Assembly: GCA_027490155.1 (NCBI GenBank)
Contig: JAIXYP010000002.1
Coordinates: forward strand, 1-64,000
DNA from: Cytophagaceae bacterium
GTDB taxonomy: Bacteria; Bacteroidota; Bacteroidia; Cytophagales; Flexibacteraceae
Direction: 5' to 3'
DNA length: 64,000 nt
Shown here: in pieces, positions 1 to 9,148 of the stretch
Position numbering within the stretch: position 1 is the first letter of the stretch
Layout: each line of letters begins with the position of its first letter
Translations under genes and position numbers: made by a program
The notes under the pieces: model-generated
The model's input: only the letters and a program-made list of their open reading frames with translations
What the model was told of the DNA's origin: nothing
Databases searched by the model: none

Positions 1-819
1 CTCAATGGCAAAGACTTGCCTATCGCCTCCATCACGCAAGGCTGGCTAGACACCTATCGCCATTGGCTAGAAGGTGCAGGGCATTACAAGTCTGGCACCG
101 CAGCACGCCACCTCAGCTTTATCCGTACTTCGATCTTGCATGCCGTCGCCTCAAAGGCTATACAAGTCCAGGACAATCCTTTCCTAGGCTACCGGATCAA
201 GTCGGGCAAGGTCATCAAGACCAAACTAACCATTGCCGAGCTAGCCAAGGTCCTAACCGCCAAACCCACAACCGAGGCAGCCATCATTGCCCTTGACACA
301 TGGCACCTGCAATACTTCCTAGCCGGCATGCGCATTAGTGACGTGCTTCAGATCAAGAACAAGGACGTCACAGGCACACACCTAATATATGTAGCCGACA
401 AAACAGGTAAACCGCTTAAGCTACCAATCGTTGGTCAGGCCAAAACCATCATCGATAAGTATCGCGACACTGGTGAATACTTGCTGCCTTGGCTTAATCG
501 TCCTACCAAGCTATCCGATCCTACCAGACGGGTCGAGTCCGCCACCTCGAGCATCAATAAGCAGCTGGTGGCCATCGGCAAGTCGCTTGATCTTGAGGTT
601 AGGCTCACAACGCACCAGGCACGCCACAGCTTTGCCGAACATGCCCGCCGTACGACAGGTGACATCTATGCCATCAGCAAAACTCTGAACCACGCCAATC
701 TATCAGTAACCGAAAGCTACCTGTCCAGTTCTGATGATGCCACCGTCGAAAAGCTCCTTACCCAGATTTTTGCGCCTAACACAGACCTAACACAAACAAG
801 TGTCAATATTGACGCATAA
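1..819 (+). CDS. Tyrosine recombinase/phage integrase, 5' end outside window
   Basis: C-terminal part of a tyrosine site-specific recombinase. The reading frame is open from the first base, so the true start lies upstream. Catalytic residues of the family are visible: the first Arg in AGMRISD (about base 331), the HxxR box in THQARHS (about 610-630), a His in LNHANLS and the nucleophilic Tyr in ESYL (codon 718-720). A SAM-like core-binding segment precedes the catalytic domain. Such enzymes cut and rejoin DNA through a 3'-phosphotyrosine during integration, excision or inversion. It resembles Bacteroidota mobile-element integrases more than XerC/XerD, but target and element are unknown. A terminator-like hairpin and an AT-rich orphan gene follow. 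Confidence 0.88.
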   Translation, partial: LNGKDLPIASITQGWLDTYRHWLEGAGHYKSGTAARHLSFIRTSILHAVASKAIQVQDNPFLGYRIKSGKVIKTKLTIAELAKVLTAKPTTEAAIIALDTWHLQYFLAGMRISDVLQIKNKDVTGTHLIYVADKTGKPLKLPIVGQAKTIIDKYRDTGEYLLPWLNRPTKLSDPTRRVESATSSINKQLVAIGKSLDLEVRLTTHQARHSFAEHARRTTGDIYAISKTLNHANLSVTESYLSSSDDATVEKLLTQIFAPNTDLTQTSVNIDA

Positions 820-925
820 AGCATACATGCTTATTTGATAACCGCTCTAGCGTTATCGTGGCGTATGTTTTTTGTTTGTTTTACGGTATGTGGGTTAGAG
901 CCTTCCTCTCTGCAAGTATCTTAGC

Positions 926-959
926 AATCCCCAATAAGCCTGTGTTTATTGGGGATTTT
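926..959 (+). terminator. Intrinsic terminator after the integrase
   Basis: Perfect 12-bp stem (AATCCCCAATAA, 926-937, with TTATTGGGGATT, 946-957), an 8-base loop and trailing T residues. It lies about 105 bases after the integrase stop. The stem is nearly symmetric, so it could also act on transcripts from the other strand. Confidence 0.7.
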
Positions 960-1088
960 ATACTATCAGCCACAAAATAGTTTCAAACCGCATAAAGGTA
1001 ATAGTGATTTTGATAAATTGCGCTAACAGATTGTAGTATTAACTACCATCTCCTGTTAAAGGCAAGCACTCTAAAAGTTACCAATAAA

Positions 1089-1673
1089 ATGGGCCGGCAA
1101 ATTAACTTCTACATCTTTCCATCAGAGGTACCACAGATCCTTGATATTGCCGACGAGGTAGGCTTAAAGCCAGTGATCAGGGCGATAAGATACGCCGAAA
1201 AAAATCCTGAGCATATTAGCCTTGCTGGGAAAATAATCCCACTAGAACTGGCTAAATCCATCCTTACAAACAATGACATATCTCTTGGTCTTACATTGGA
1301 AAGTTTGAGCGATTCACTAATATTGCAAAACTGGTCAGGTGTTCGAACCCACTTAGATACAAATTATTCTGAATTTATAGAATTAAGCAAATCCCAATAT
1401 AATAAATCAGAATTTAGAACATGTAGATTATATCTTCAATCTGGTTACTATGACAAGGAAGCAAATTGGATCTCTAGATCGGAAGACTTAATTTCTCATT
1501 ACCATAAACTAAAACGAAGATTGCTTAGTCGCATTTTTGTAAAGCGCTATTTCGGAAACTACCTCATCTATATGACCAAATCAATAGCACAGGGAATCGA
1601 TGAGGGGAAAATAGAGCACAGTATTGCACCCTCGTACATAAGGGTGCTAGATGGTTATAAGCCTCAGGGTTAA
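1089..1673 (+). CDS. Uncharacterised 194-aa protein, N-terminus MGRQINFY
   Basis: Intact ORF from ATG for a soluble protein without signal peptide or membrane segment. I do not assign a function. The N-terminal MGRQINFY resembles the start of a poorly described group of small proteins found sporadically in bacteria (recalled, not searched). The C-terminal half is basic and aromatic-rich (KLKRRLLSR, KRYFGNYLIYMTK). The DNA is visibly richer in A and T than the flanking genes and uses more A/T-ending codons, which suggests recent acquisition. It follows the integrase in the same direction, so it may be cargo of the same element. Confidence 0.6.
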   Translation: MGRQINFYIFPSEVPQILDIADEVGLKPVIRAIRYAEKNPEHISLAGKIIPLELAKSILTNNDISLGLTLESLSDSLILQNWSGVRTHLDTNYSEFIELSKSQYNKSEFRTCRLYLQSGYYDKEANWISRSEDLISHYHKLKRRLLSRIFVKRYFGNYLIYMTKSIAQGIDEGKIEHSIAPSYIRVLDGYKPQG

Positions 1674-1770
1674 GTACTTAGTTTTAATCACCGAGTTGGC
1701 TACCCGTCTAAAGGGAGGAATAGCCTCACCAAGCCATGAAACTAAAGTCAGTATTATAAGGTGCAACAAT

Positions 1771-3555
1771 TTACCCCAACATCAGCCCACCTTTTACCAA
1801 ATACCCTGCTTCCGCAGTTTTGACACGAAACTGAATGGTATAACTGCCAGCCTTGATGGTCTCCTGACTAAAGACAAACATATAGGATAGACCTGACCAA
1901 ATCGCTTTTTGGTAAGTATTCTGAACCTTAACCTCCATACCGGCGGCGTCTAGGATCTGGATCTGTAACAAGTCCGTCACCAGTTTGCCATTAGGAGGGG
2001 CACCGCCAGATAGGCGAAAGGCTGAGCCATCTGATTTAGCAAGCGAGAACCAACAACGAAGTACAGTATAGTCACGATCTAATACAACAGTTTCGGTCCC
2101 AACTCCATCAACTATTTTGGGTAAGAAGTTGTGCACCAAACTTGGTTTGGTAGGCGGATTAGGCTGTCCTTCAACTCGTAGGTTAAGTTTTGGCTTGGCA
2201 CCATTAACGATCCAAATCATTTGCTCAGGATGGAGGACAATTTTATCCTCTAGGCTTTGAGGACTTATGTAATCTGAATACACCACTTGCCACTTACCCG
2301 CTAAGTTCATGGTCTGGGTAGTTTGCCCCGGATTGACCAACACATAAATTGTGCTGTTGCCTGCCATAAGCTTATATCCATGAACCCCACCAAGGCCCGG
2401 TGCTTCGCCAATCAAAGAGGTCTGGCCTGACTTCCGATAGGCGGCAAACATCCGTTGCACATCAGCCATTTGCTGCATCTCCAGCGCATCTAGCAGTGTG
2501 AGATCACCATAGAAAGTCTGTATTGCCGCACCCCTAGCCAATGACAAAATCCACATCCGGAGCCAACCTGCCTTGCCACGTTTGTAGCAAGTCCCTGTAT
2601 TTCCTATCATGAAGGCAGTGTTGTCAATGCGATCCAAAGGGATGTCATTATCGTGATACTGCCGCACCATGTGGCAAGAATAGAGGTCCTTACTTTTCCA
2701 GATATCCGACTGCGGAACATCCCCTGGCCGAGGGTCACCACAATACATAGCATCCATCACCGCAAGCCATTTGGTATCCACCACCTTGACAATAGGCTTG
2801 CTTGTGCTGGACTGATCCCCACCAAAACCATTGTAGGCTAAAAACTCAGCTGCAGGGTTGCGTTGTTTGAAAGCTTTAAGTGCATCAAAAAATGCCTGCT
2901 CACTGAGCCGGACAATGTCCCTTAGCAGGTATTTGCGTTCGATGGCTGGTGTTGCTGCCCTAAAATCCGCAAAGTCAAACTTAAAAATCCTGAACCCTTG
3001 ATCATATAATCCTTGCATCGCCAAGACTAAATCGGCCAAATAAGGCCCATCAATCAGACAATAAGCCAAGCCAGATCGACTCAGAGATTTTTTCCAAATA
3101 GCATCTGGTGTTGTTATGACTTGGGTATAATTGATTTTGGCCACATTTGTTGATAACCAAATCCCTGGCTTTATTCCTGCTGCTTTGCAAGCTGCAAGCC
3201 ACTTGTCAGGTCCGTTTGGGAAACCAGTTTTGTCCCAAACTCGGTATCTACTACTAGGTTCGTACCAGAAGGCATCCATGATATAGCCATTGCAAACAAA
3301 ACCTTTGGCCTTCATCTGGATCAAGGCCTCTAATTGCTGCATGGCCAAAGCTTCCGTCAATGGTTTGTCATCCGAAAGCAAGTCGTAGGCAGCCCAATTG
3401 ATGTAATAGTATTGGTATTGGCGAGCACTCTGCACCGCCACTTTTGTTAGGCTCTCGCTAGACCAATTGGCTTGATTGGCTTGGCTAACAATGGTTGGCA
3501 AGGCCATGGCACCCAAACCGAATGCGCCCTTCGACAAAAAAATCCTGCGTTTCAT
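1771..3555 (-). CDS. Tat-exported alpha-galactosidase-like glycoside hydrolase (GH36/GH27-like)
   Basis: 594-residue protein from the ATG at 3555. The upstream in-frame extension is rejected because the twin-arginine-like leader (MKRRIFLSKGAF followed by a hydrophobic stretch) begins here. The body resembles a TIM-barrel glycosidase of the GH27/GH31/GH36 clan: GIKPGIWLS, then FKFDFADFR, where Asp194 occupies the usual catalytic nucleophile position, and a C-terminal beta-sandwich-like region. The expected role is hydrolysis of alpha-linked galactosides or related glycans after export. The exact family and substrate cannot be fixed by reading alone. It lies 95 bases downstream of the photolyase gene on the same strand and ends about 100 bases from the convergent orphan gene. 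Confidence 0.68.
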   Translation of the reverse strand: MKRRIFLSKGAFGLGAMALPTIVSQANQANWSSESLTKVAVQSARQYQYYYINWAAYDLLSDDKPLTEALAMQQLEALIQMKAKGFVCNGYIMDAFWYEPSSRYRVWDKTGFPNGPDKWLAACKAAGIKPGIWLSTNVAKINYTQVITTPDAIWKKSLSRSGLAYCLIDGPYLADLVLAMQGLYDQGFRIFKFDFADFRAATPAIERKYLLRDIVRLSEQAFFDALKAFKQRNPAAEFLAYNGFGGDQSSTSKPIVKVVDTKWLAVMDAMYCGDPRPGDVPQSDIWKSKDLYSCHMVRQYHDNDIPLDRIDNTAFMIGNTGTCYKRGKAGWLRMWILSLARGAAIQTFYGDLTLLDALEMQQMADVQRMFAAYRKSGQTSLIGEAPGLGGVHGYKLMAGNSTIYVLVNPGQTTQTMNLAGKWQVVYSDYISPQSLEDKIVLHPEQMIWIVNGAKPKLNLRVEGQPNPPTKPSLVHNFLPKIVDGVGTETVVLDRDYTVLRCWFSLAKSDGSAFRLSGGAPPNGKLVTDLLQIQILDAAGMEVKVQNTYQKAIWSGLSYMFVFSQETIKAGSYTIQFRVKTAEAGYLVKGGLMLG

Positions 3556-3650
3556 ACCATCAAGGTACCATTTTGACCAATACCTAGGCCAAGACCGCAC
3601 ATTTATTGGCAGGAAAAACCCAGAAAAACAGGCTCAACAATTCTTCTGCC

Positions 3651-5300
3651 TTACAACTCATCCACTCGCGCCTTGTAGTCCGTAGCCTGTGCCAGGACCT
3701 TTTGCAGCTCCTCAGGTTCAAACTTGCGCATTGCCATGTAGGCCATTCCAATCCTCGGATTCTTGGCCAGCAAGGCCTCATGCCGATGATAAAAGTCCCA
3801 ATACAGGCTATTAAAAGGACAAGCCCTGTCACCATGGCGCTTTTTCTTATCATAATAGCAGCCACCACAGAAGTTGCTCATCTTATCAATGTAAGCCGCC
3901 GCAGACACATAAGGTTTGGTCCCGACAATCCCGCCATCAGCATACTGACTCATCCCGCGAGTATTGGTGATCATGACCCATTCTAGCGCATCGATGTAAA
4001 CGCCAAGGTACCAGGCATCAACTTGGTCAGGATGCACACCGAGCAACAAAGCAAAGCTCCCAGTCAGCATTAGGCGCCGGATGTGATGGGCATAGGCATG
4101 GTCAAGCGAGGCGTTGATGGCATGGGATAGGCAATTCATCTTGGTTTTGCCAGTCCAGTACCATTGCGGCAGGTCAGCCTTGTGGCCAAAAAAGTTAAGC
4201 ATCCTGAAGTCTGGCATTTTGGCCCAATAGACCCCACGCATATACTCCCGCCAACCTATTACCTGCCGCACAAATCCCTCAGCCTGGGCTAAGGTTATCG
4301 GGGTCATTGTGACCTGACTTTGATGAAAGGCAGTCTCTACCGCCCTAACGACCTCTAGTGGATGCAAGAGCTTGACATTAAGCGCAAAAGACAACCGACT
4401 ATGGAACAAAGTCAGGTGCTGCCCATCCATGGCGTCTTCATAAGTGCCAAAGTGGGGCAAGCATTTTTCGACAAAGAAGGCTAACCATCTCAAAGCTGCC
4501 ACCCTTGTTGTCGGATGATAAAGTTGTCTCCCAGATGGCAGCCTACCCATAGTCTCCACCCCCTGTGCTCCAAGCATCGCCTCAATCCATTGGGTTTCGG
4601 ATGTGGACTGTTGTTGGTTTTCGTCCGCAGCTGGCCAGGTCGGCACCATGACCTTATGGTCAAACTTCTTGCGGTTGTCAGCATCATAATTCCACTGCCC
4701 AGATAACGGGTCCTTGCCATTGGGCTCCATCAGGACATTGTATCGGGCCCGCATCTTACGATAAAACCGCTCCATTAGGTAGGATTTGGGGCCGAACATT
4801 TCGGACAGCTCAGTGCGGGAGGTCAGAAAATGTTCTGTATCAGCAACCACACATTCTATCCCTTTGCCACGCAATCCATCAGCCAAGCCCTTGAGCTCCT
4901 TATCCAGACGATATTCATCTGGCAGTTGATAGGCCCATTGAGTTGCCCTTACCCTGTCAATTAACTGGGCTAGCGTATCCACCAAATTTGGCTGATTGGC
5001 GGGATTGTCTAGCGCAAAATACTGCACTACATGCCCGGCCTCTTCGAGGTGCCGCCCAAAAGCTCGCATGGCTTTCATGAAGGAAATTACCTTCTGGATA
5101 TGGTGCCGGACGTAATCCGTTTCAGATCTGGCCTCGATGAAAACATAGACCACCATTGGATCCTGTGTGCCGAACCAGCTATGCTGATGATTGAGCTGGT
5201 CGCCCAAAATGAGCCGCACCTCCCTAAAAGTTGCGTTGGGGGCAATGGTCGGGATCTGAAGAGGAGCAAATGCAGCAGGTAGGGACTGTTGGTGGGCCAT
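3651..5300 (-). CDS. Iron-sulfur photolyase/cryptochrome-related protein (PhrB/FeS-BCP type)
   Basis: 549 residues from the ATG at 5300; a GTG 18 bases further upstream is less likely. N-terminal Rossmann-like segment (LILGDQLNHQHSWF) and a C-terminal FAD-binding helical domain (WREYMRGVYW, GMSQYADGG). Four Cys that would hold a [4Fe-4S] cluster occur at about residues 390, 478, 481 and 494. Their spacing (88, 3, 13) matches that of Agrobacterium PhrB (Cys350, 438, 441, 454). Members are light-dependent (6-4) photolyases or blue-light receptors carrying FAD, a lumazine-type antenna and the cluster. It would protect the cell against UV photoproducts. It starts 52 bases from the 3' end of porD on the same strand. 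Confidence 0.9.
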   Translation of the reverse strand: MAHQQSLPAAFAPLQIPTIAPNATFREVRLILGDQLNHQHSWFGTQDPMVVYVFIEARSETDYVRHHIQKVISFMKAMRAFGRHLEEAGHVVQYFALDNPANQPNLVDTLAQLIDRVRATQWAYQLPDEYRLDKELKGLADGLRGKGIECVVADTEHFLTSRTELSEMFGPKSYLMERFYRKMRARYNVLMEPNGKDPLSGQWNYDADNRKKFDHKVMVPTWPAADENQQQSTSETQWIEAMLGAQGVETMGRLPSGRQLYHPTTRVAALRWLAFFVEKCLPHFGTYEDAMDGQHLTLFHSRLSFALNVKLLHPLEVVRAVETAFHQSQVTMTPITLAQAEGFVRQVIGWREYMRGVYWAKMPDFRMLNFFGHKADLPQWYWTGKTKMNCLSHAINASLDHAYAHHIRRLMLTGSFALLLGVHPDQVDAWYLGVYIDALEWVMITNTRGMSQYADGGIVGTKPYVSAAAYIDKMSNFCGGCYYDKKKRHGDRACPFNSLYWDFYHRHEALLAKNPRIGMAYMAMRKFEPEELQKVLAQATDYKARVDEL

Positions 5301-5351
5301 ATCAAAGCTAATAACCACGCCCCTAGCCCAGCGGTTTTGCCACGTTGACCT

Positions 5352-6260
5352 TTACTTGATCAACTTTTCGTAATCATCTGTTTTGGTAGGGTCCAACTCG
5401 GTAAGCAAGGCGAAAGCGGATTGCTTTTCCTGCGGGGTGCCACCTTTGAAAATGCTGATAATCTCGTCACCTTTGGCATCAAAGAACATATTCAGCAGCA
5501 CCGAAATAGGCTTTTGCTGCCTGATGGCCTTGATCTTGGTCAGCACATCCATTACCACTGGCGGCATAACCTCCTTCTTTTGGGCCATCATATCCAGCCC
5601 TAAGCGATGGTAGTTATAGAGCCCTTCGCGGAAAGGCCCAAAGGCTTGGTTTTGCAAATTCTCCAGCAACCAATACCGATTATTCGTACTCTCGAATGCC
5701 TGCCAGCCCTTCATGCCACCTTGCAGGGCGTTGGTCATAACATTTTGCGCCCGTTGGTAGTAAGACTTGCCACCACCGAGTTCGTAGGAATCCGCATCTA
5801 GCCCGATGATCATCAAGGCATAAAAACCCATTGCTGAGGTCAGGTTGCTATTGAAGTTGGCCTCATTGAAGTCCATATTTTGGCCTTCTGTGTAGCCAAA
5901 TGCCCAGTCCTTATCGATGTAGTTCATCATGACCGACTCATAGTTCGTGCCGTAAATAGGCCTCGCACTCTGAATCTGGACTGTGGCCTCAAACTGACCG
6001 ATGCTTGGCACCTTCGTGATCGTAATCACCAAGTTGCAAGCGATGCGCTCGTCATTCAGGTAGTTATCATTGGTCCAACGACGCAGATTCATGAAGTCGG
6101 TGAGCGTTTTTTTCATGTCCTCGAAGACACGCCTATCCGTAATATCTGCCCCTTGGGTGTTGATGATGACGTTACAGCTCAGCTCTTGGGCACGGCAAAT
6201 CGGCCCACAAAGTGTGAGTAGGCAACAGGCCAACAATCGCAAGATCCTAAGTTTGGTCAT
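5352..6260 (-). CDS. porD: PorD/DUF4835 family protein (type IX secretion-associated)
   Basis: 302-residue protein with a signal peptide (LRLLACCLLTLCGPICRAQ, cleavage near residue 24). The mature part begins ELSCNVIIN and contains the conserved tract FMNLRRWTND, all typical of DUF4835. This family is named PorD in Porphyromonas, where it is linked to type IX secretion. The start codon overlaps the coaBC stop (ATGA), implying translational coupling. The order bamD, omega, coaBC, DUF4835 is conserved in Bacteroidota. The assignment to T9SS is family knowledge, supported here by several T9SS cargo genes in the window; the molecular role of PorD is poorly understood. Confidence 0.85.
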   Translation of the reverse strand: MTKLRILRLLACCLLTLCGPICRAQELSCNVIINTQGADITDRRVFEDMKKTLTDFMNLRRWTNDNYLNDERIACNLVITITKVPSIGQFEATVQIQSARPIYGTNYESVMMNYIDKDWAFGYTEGQNMDFNEANFNSNLTSAMGFYALMIIGLDADSYELGGGKSYYQRAQNVMTNALQGGMKGWQAFESTNNRYWLLENLQNQAFGPFREGLYNYHRLGLDMMAQKKEVMPPVVMDVLTKIKAIRQQKPISVLLNMFFDAKGDEIISIFKGGTPQEKQSAFALLTELDPTKTDDYEKLIK

Positions 6261-7564
6261 AGCACCAGCAGTTGTGGTAAGGTGTGTGTCTCGAGCTGGG
6301 TAGCTAGCTTGGTATTTAGTAGACGGCTAGCGAAGTCCAAAATTGCATTTGCCACCTCCGATTTCGGGAGGAGCGGCAACTCTGTTGACCCATTTTCCGT
6401 AACAAAAGTGACGATATTGGTATCCGCACCAAAGCCTGCACCTTGTTGTTTGGCATCGTTCAGGACGATCATGTCCATGTTTTTGGCCCTAAGCTTGCCT
6501 TGTGCGTATGCTAATAGGTTTTCCGTCTCCAACGCAAAGCCGATCATAACCTGATCAGATCGTTTTGTATTGCCGATTGTCTTAGCGATATCAGGATTCT
6601 GGACTAAGGTTATGGCAAAATCCTCACCAGATTGTTTTTTGATTTTTTGCTCAGCCACCGTCGCCACGCGATAGTCGGCCACAGCGGCCGCAAAGATGCA
6701 AACATGAGCCTCATGAGCATACTGTTGACAGGCTGCCAGCATATCCTGAGCTGACTGAACCAAGATGACCGATACCTTTTCAGATTGAGGTCGTAAATGC
6801 GTAGGACCAAGCACAAGGATAACCCTAGCGCCCAGATGTGTAGCAGCATCAGCCATTGCGATACCCATCTTGCCCGTGCTATGATTGCCAATGAAGCGCA
6901 CAGGGTCGATAGCCTCATGGGTTGGGCCTGCTGTGATCATGACAGTTTTGCCAACCAAATCTTGGTTTAGACCAACGGTTGGGGCCTTAGATGAAGCAAC
7001 ATTAAAGAAATGCCGTACCCAGTCTAGTATATGCTCAGGCTCTGCCAAACGACCTTGTCCGCTGAGGCCACTCGCCAGTTCGCCAGACTCTGCCTCGATA
7101 ACATGGTTACCGAACGATTGCAACCGCTCCAAGTTCTGGACTGTGGCTGGATGAGCATACATATCAAGGTCCATCGCTGGGCACCAGACGACAGGGCAGC
7201 GGGCAGATAGATAAGTTGCTAACAGTAGGTTAGGGCATAGACCATTGGCAGCTGAGGCCAGGGTTTGGGCAGTGGCTGGGGCAATGACCATAAGGTCGGC
7301 CCAAAGACCTAGCTCCACATGGTTATTCCAGAGCCCACCTTCTGCCCGTTCAAACGACGAAAGCACCTCGTTATGAGACAGGGTGCTTAAGGTCAATGCA
7401 GGAATAAAGTGGGAGGCAGCCTCAGTCATGATTACCCGTACCTCAGCACCAGCCTTAACAAAAAGCCTAACTAGCAGGGCAGATTTATAGGCCGAAATGC
7501 TACCAGTTACACCTAGCAAAATGCGTTTGCCAGCCAAGGATTGAGCGTCTATGACCATGGACAT
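6257..7564 (-). CDS. coaBC: Bifunctional phosphopantothenoylcysteine decarboxylase / phosphopantothenate-cysteine ligase
   Basis: 435 residues. N-terminal FMN-dependent CoaC flavoprotein domain (LLGVTGSISAYKS, NHVELG with the catalytic His near 82, PAMDLDMY near 129-136). C-terminal CoaB ligase domain (MITAGPTHEAIDPVRFIGN, NHSTGKMG, KIKKQ, NDAKQQGAGF). Together they ligate cysteine to 4'-phosphopantothenate and decarboxylate the product to 4'-phosphopantetheine in coenzyme A synthesis. Cytosolic and normally essential. The substrate-clamp segment reads SGLSGQGR without the Cys found in E. coli, a variant I recall from Bacteroidota relatives. Starts 52 bases after the omega gene; ATG at 7564 or two codons later at 7558. 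Confidence 0.96.
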   Translation of the reverse strand: MSMVIDAQSLAGKRILLGVTGSISAYKSALLVRLFVKAGAEVRVIMTEAASHFIPALTLSTLSHNEVLSSFERAEGGLWNNHVELGLWADLMVIAPATAQTLASAANGLCPNLLLATYLSARCPVVWCPAMDLDMYAHPATVQNLERLQSFGNHVIEAESGELASGLSGQGRLAEPEHILDWVRHFFNVASSKAPTVGLNQDLVGKTVMITAGPTHEAIDPVRFIGNHSTGKMGIAMADAATHLGARVILVLGPTHLRPQSEKVSVILVQSAQDMLAACQQYAHEAHVCIFAAAVADYRVATVAEQKIKKQSGEDFAITLVQNPDIAKTIGNTKRSDQVMIGFALETENLLAYAQGKLRAKNMDMIVLNDAKQQGAGFGADTNIVTFVTENGSTELPLLPKSEVANAILDFASRLLNTKLATQLETHTLPQLLVL

Positions 7565-7616
7565 TTTGATCTTGCTGATGTAAGCGAAGCTATTTATGGA
7601 CTGTCAGGACAGCGGA

Positions 7617-7970
7617 TTACTCTGCCGTTTCTTTGGCTGGATTGCGCCAATATACTTTGCTTTCCTTAAAGTCCTCTAGGGCAACCTGGATTGGCTTTGG
7701 TTGGCGCTCATACATACGGCTGATCTCGATTTGCTCACGGTTTTCGTGGATTTCCTCAAGGTTATCTGGTCCGTTGCCAAACTCAGCCAACTTTTCGTTG
7801 ATTTCGTTTTTCATCGTGATCGCCACTTGGTTCGAATAGCGTGCTATAACGTTCAGCGACTCATAAACATTGCCAGTTGGCTCGACAAATTTGGCTACAT
7901 CACGGGTGATGAGGGCAGTTGGCACATTGGCGAACTGGTTCTTTACGGCTGGGGCTTTCGGCTTTTGCAT
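7617..7970 (-). CDS. rpoZ: RNA polymerase omega subunit, Bacteroidota type
   Basis: 117-residue protein with the Rpb6/omega core: NVYESLNVIARYSNQVA, the equivalent of the conserved segment that clamps the beta' C-terminus. Its position between bamD and coaBC is diagnostic for Bacteroidota, where omega is divergent in sequence. Function: assembly and stability of RNA polymerase and possibly ppGpp response (family knowledge). No signal or membrane segment. Gap to bamD is 110 bases, to coaBC 52 bases, so the genes are probably co-transcribed. Confidence 0.88.
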   Translation of the reverse strand: MQKPKAPAVKNQFANVPTALITRDVAKFVEPTGNVYESLNVIARYSNQVAITMKNEINEKLAEFGNGPDNLEEIHENREQIEISRMYERQPKPIQVALEDFKESKVYWRNPAKETAE

Positions 7971-8080
7971 TTTGATGACGACTAAATTGTAACTGTTGTG
8001 GTAGTATAGGTAGCGGCTAGATTGCTATTGGTCCTTGCGTCACTAGGGCAAGGCAACAATAGAAGGCTGCCGTGTTGATC

Positions 8081-8974
8081 TTAGCGTTTGCTCGACGGTT
8101 CAACCTCTGCTGTGGGTTCTGGTTTGCGGTTCAGTGCCTTCGCTGCAAAGGTATAATAGGTTTCTGCATCGCGGATAAACTTACTTTTGGGGTAATTGTC
8201 AACGAATGCCTCGTACATGTCCATTAGGTCCGACAGGCGATCATTACGTTTAGACTCGATACTATTCTCGACGTAGTTATACTGGTTCACTATCCGGAGA
8301 TATGCTGCCTCCTCGTTGTATTCGCTATCCGGGAAATCCTTCCGGAAGTTCTCTAGGGCGATCAATGCAGCTTTGTAGTCTTCCTTTTGGTAGAACAACT
8401 TGGCGTTCTCAAAGGCCTTCCGCTCTAGCTTGAAACGCAACTGCCCTATCAAGGACTGTATCTGTTCACGTTTTTCGTTTTCTGGATACTGCCGTACGAA
8501 GCTCTGGATCGCATCAATAGCCGTCAACGTGTTCGACTGGTCAAGGTTGTACTCAGGCGAGTCTTCAACCATTGACAGGCAATACATATAGTAGGCCTCC
8601 TCGGCAAACGCACTGCGAGGGAATGTCTCGTAAAACGTCTTGAAGTAGTAGGCACTCAGGATCAGCTCCTTCATGTAATACTTGCAATAGGCGTAATACA
8701 GCTGCGACTTTTCGTAGTTCTCGTTGCCCTTCAGTAGAGGAATAATTTCGTCTAGCAAGGTGCCCGCTCTGAAGTAGTCCTTACGGTTATAGTAATCAAG
8801 CGCACCAGCATACTTCTCGTTTATGTCAGTACTCTTCTGCAGACGAGAGAACTTGCCACAGCCCGTCAGGAGCAACAACCAAAGCATCGGGACTACCCAA
8901 AAAGTGCGTTTTGTCGTTTTGATCTGATTCAATAGCTGATGCAAGTGTTGCCACATAGTTTGCAAAGGTCGCAT
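8081..8974 (-). CDS. bamD: Outer membrane assembly lipoprotein BamD
   Basis: 297 residues with a lipoprotein signal: hydrophobic run then LLTGC, lipidated Cys39. The mature protein is a chain of TPR-like helical hairpins (YAGALDYYNRKDYFRAG, AYYFKTFYETFPRSAFAEEAYY, YKAALIALENFRKDFPDSEY, DMYEAFVDNYPKSKF), as in BamD. It is anchored to the periplasmic face of the outer membrane and works with BamA to insert beta-barrels, which here would include PorV and the TonB receptor. An alternative start at Met7 would give a more usual leader length. First gene of the minus-strand bamD-rpoZ-coaBC-porD set. Confidence 0.92.
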   Translation of the reverse strand: MRPLQTMWQHLHQLLNQIKTTKRTFWVVPMLWLLLLTGCGKFSRLQKSTDINEKYAGALDYYNRKDYFRAGTLLDEIIPLLKGNENYEKSQLYYAYCKYYMKELILSAYYFKTFYETFPRSAFAEEAYYMYCLSMVEDSPEYNLDQSNTLTAIDAIQSFVRQYPENEKREQIQSLIGQLRFKLERKAFENAKLFYQKEDYKAALIALENFRKDFPDSEYNEEAAYLRIVNQYNYVENSIESKRNDRLSDLMDMYEAFVDNYPKSKFIRDAETYYTFAAKALNRKPEPTAEVEPSSKR

Positions 8975-9148
8975 TTTCTGTCTAAAGCACCAAAACTAAA
9001 CCAAGTCTGCCATTCAGGGCTCCAAAGATGGCGTTTTAGTCTTGTTTTAACCTAGCCCTAACAAGTACGTGGTTAATTAGCGATGGTGTTAATGCTGCGC
9101 CAATCCAGAACGCAGGTACTGTCTTATACATTGCATCAAGAGGTATAA

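Noticed and set aside
1341-1357. GTTCGAACCC resembling a tRNA T-loop
   Set aside because: The surrounding bases do not pair into a T-stem, no acceptor or anticodon arm is found, and it lies inside an intact reading frame.
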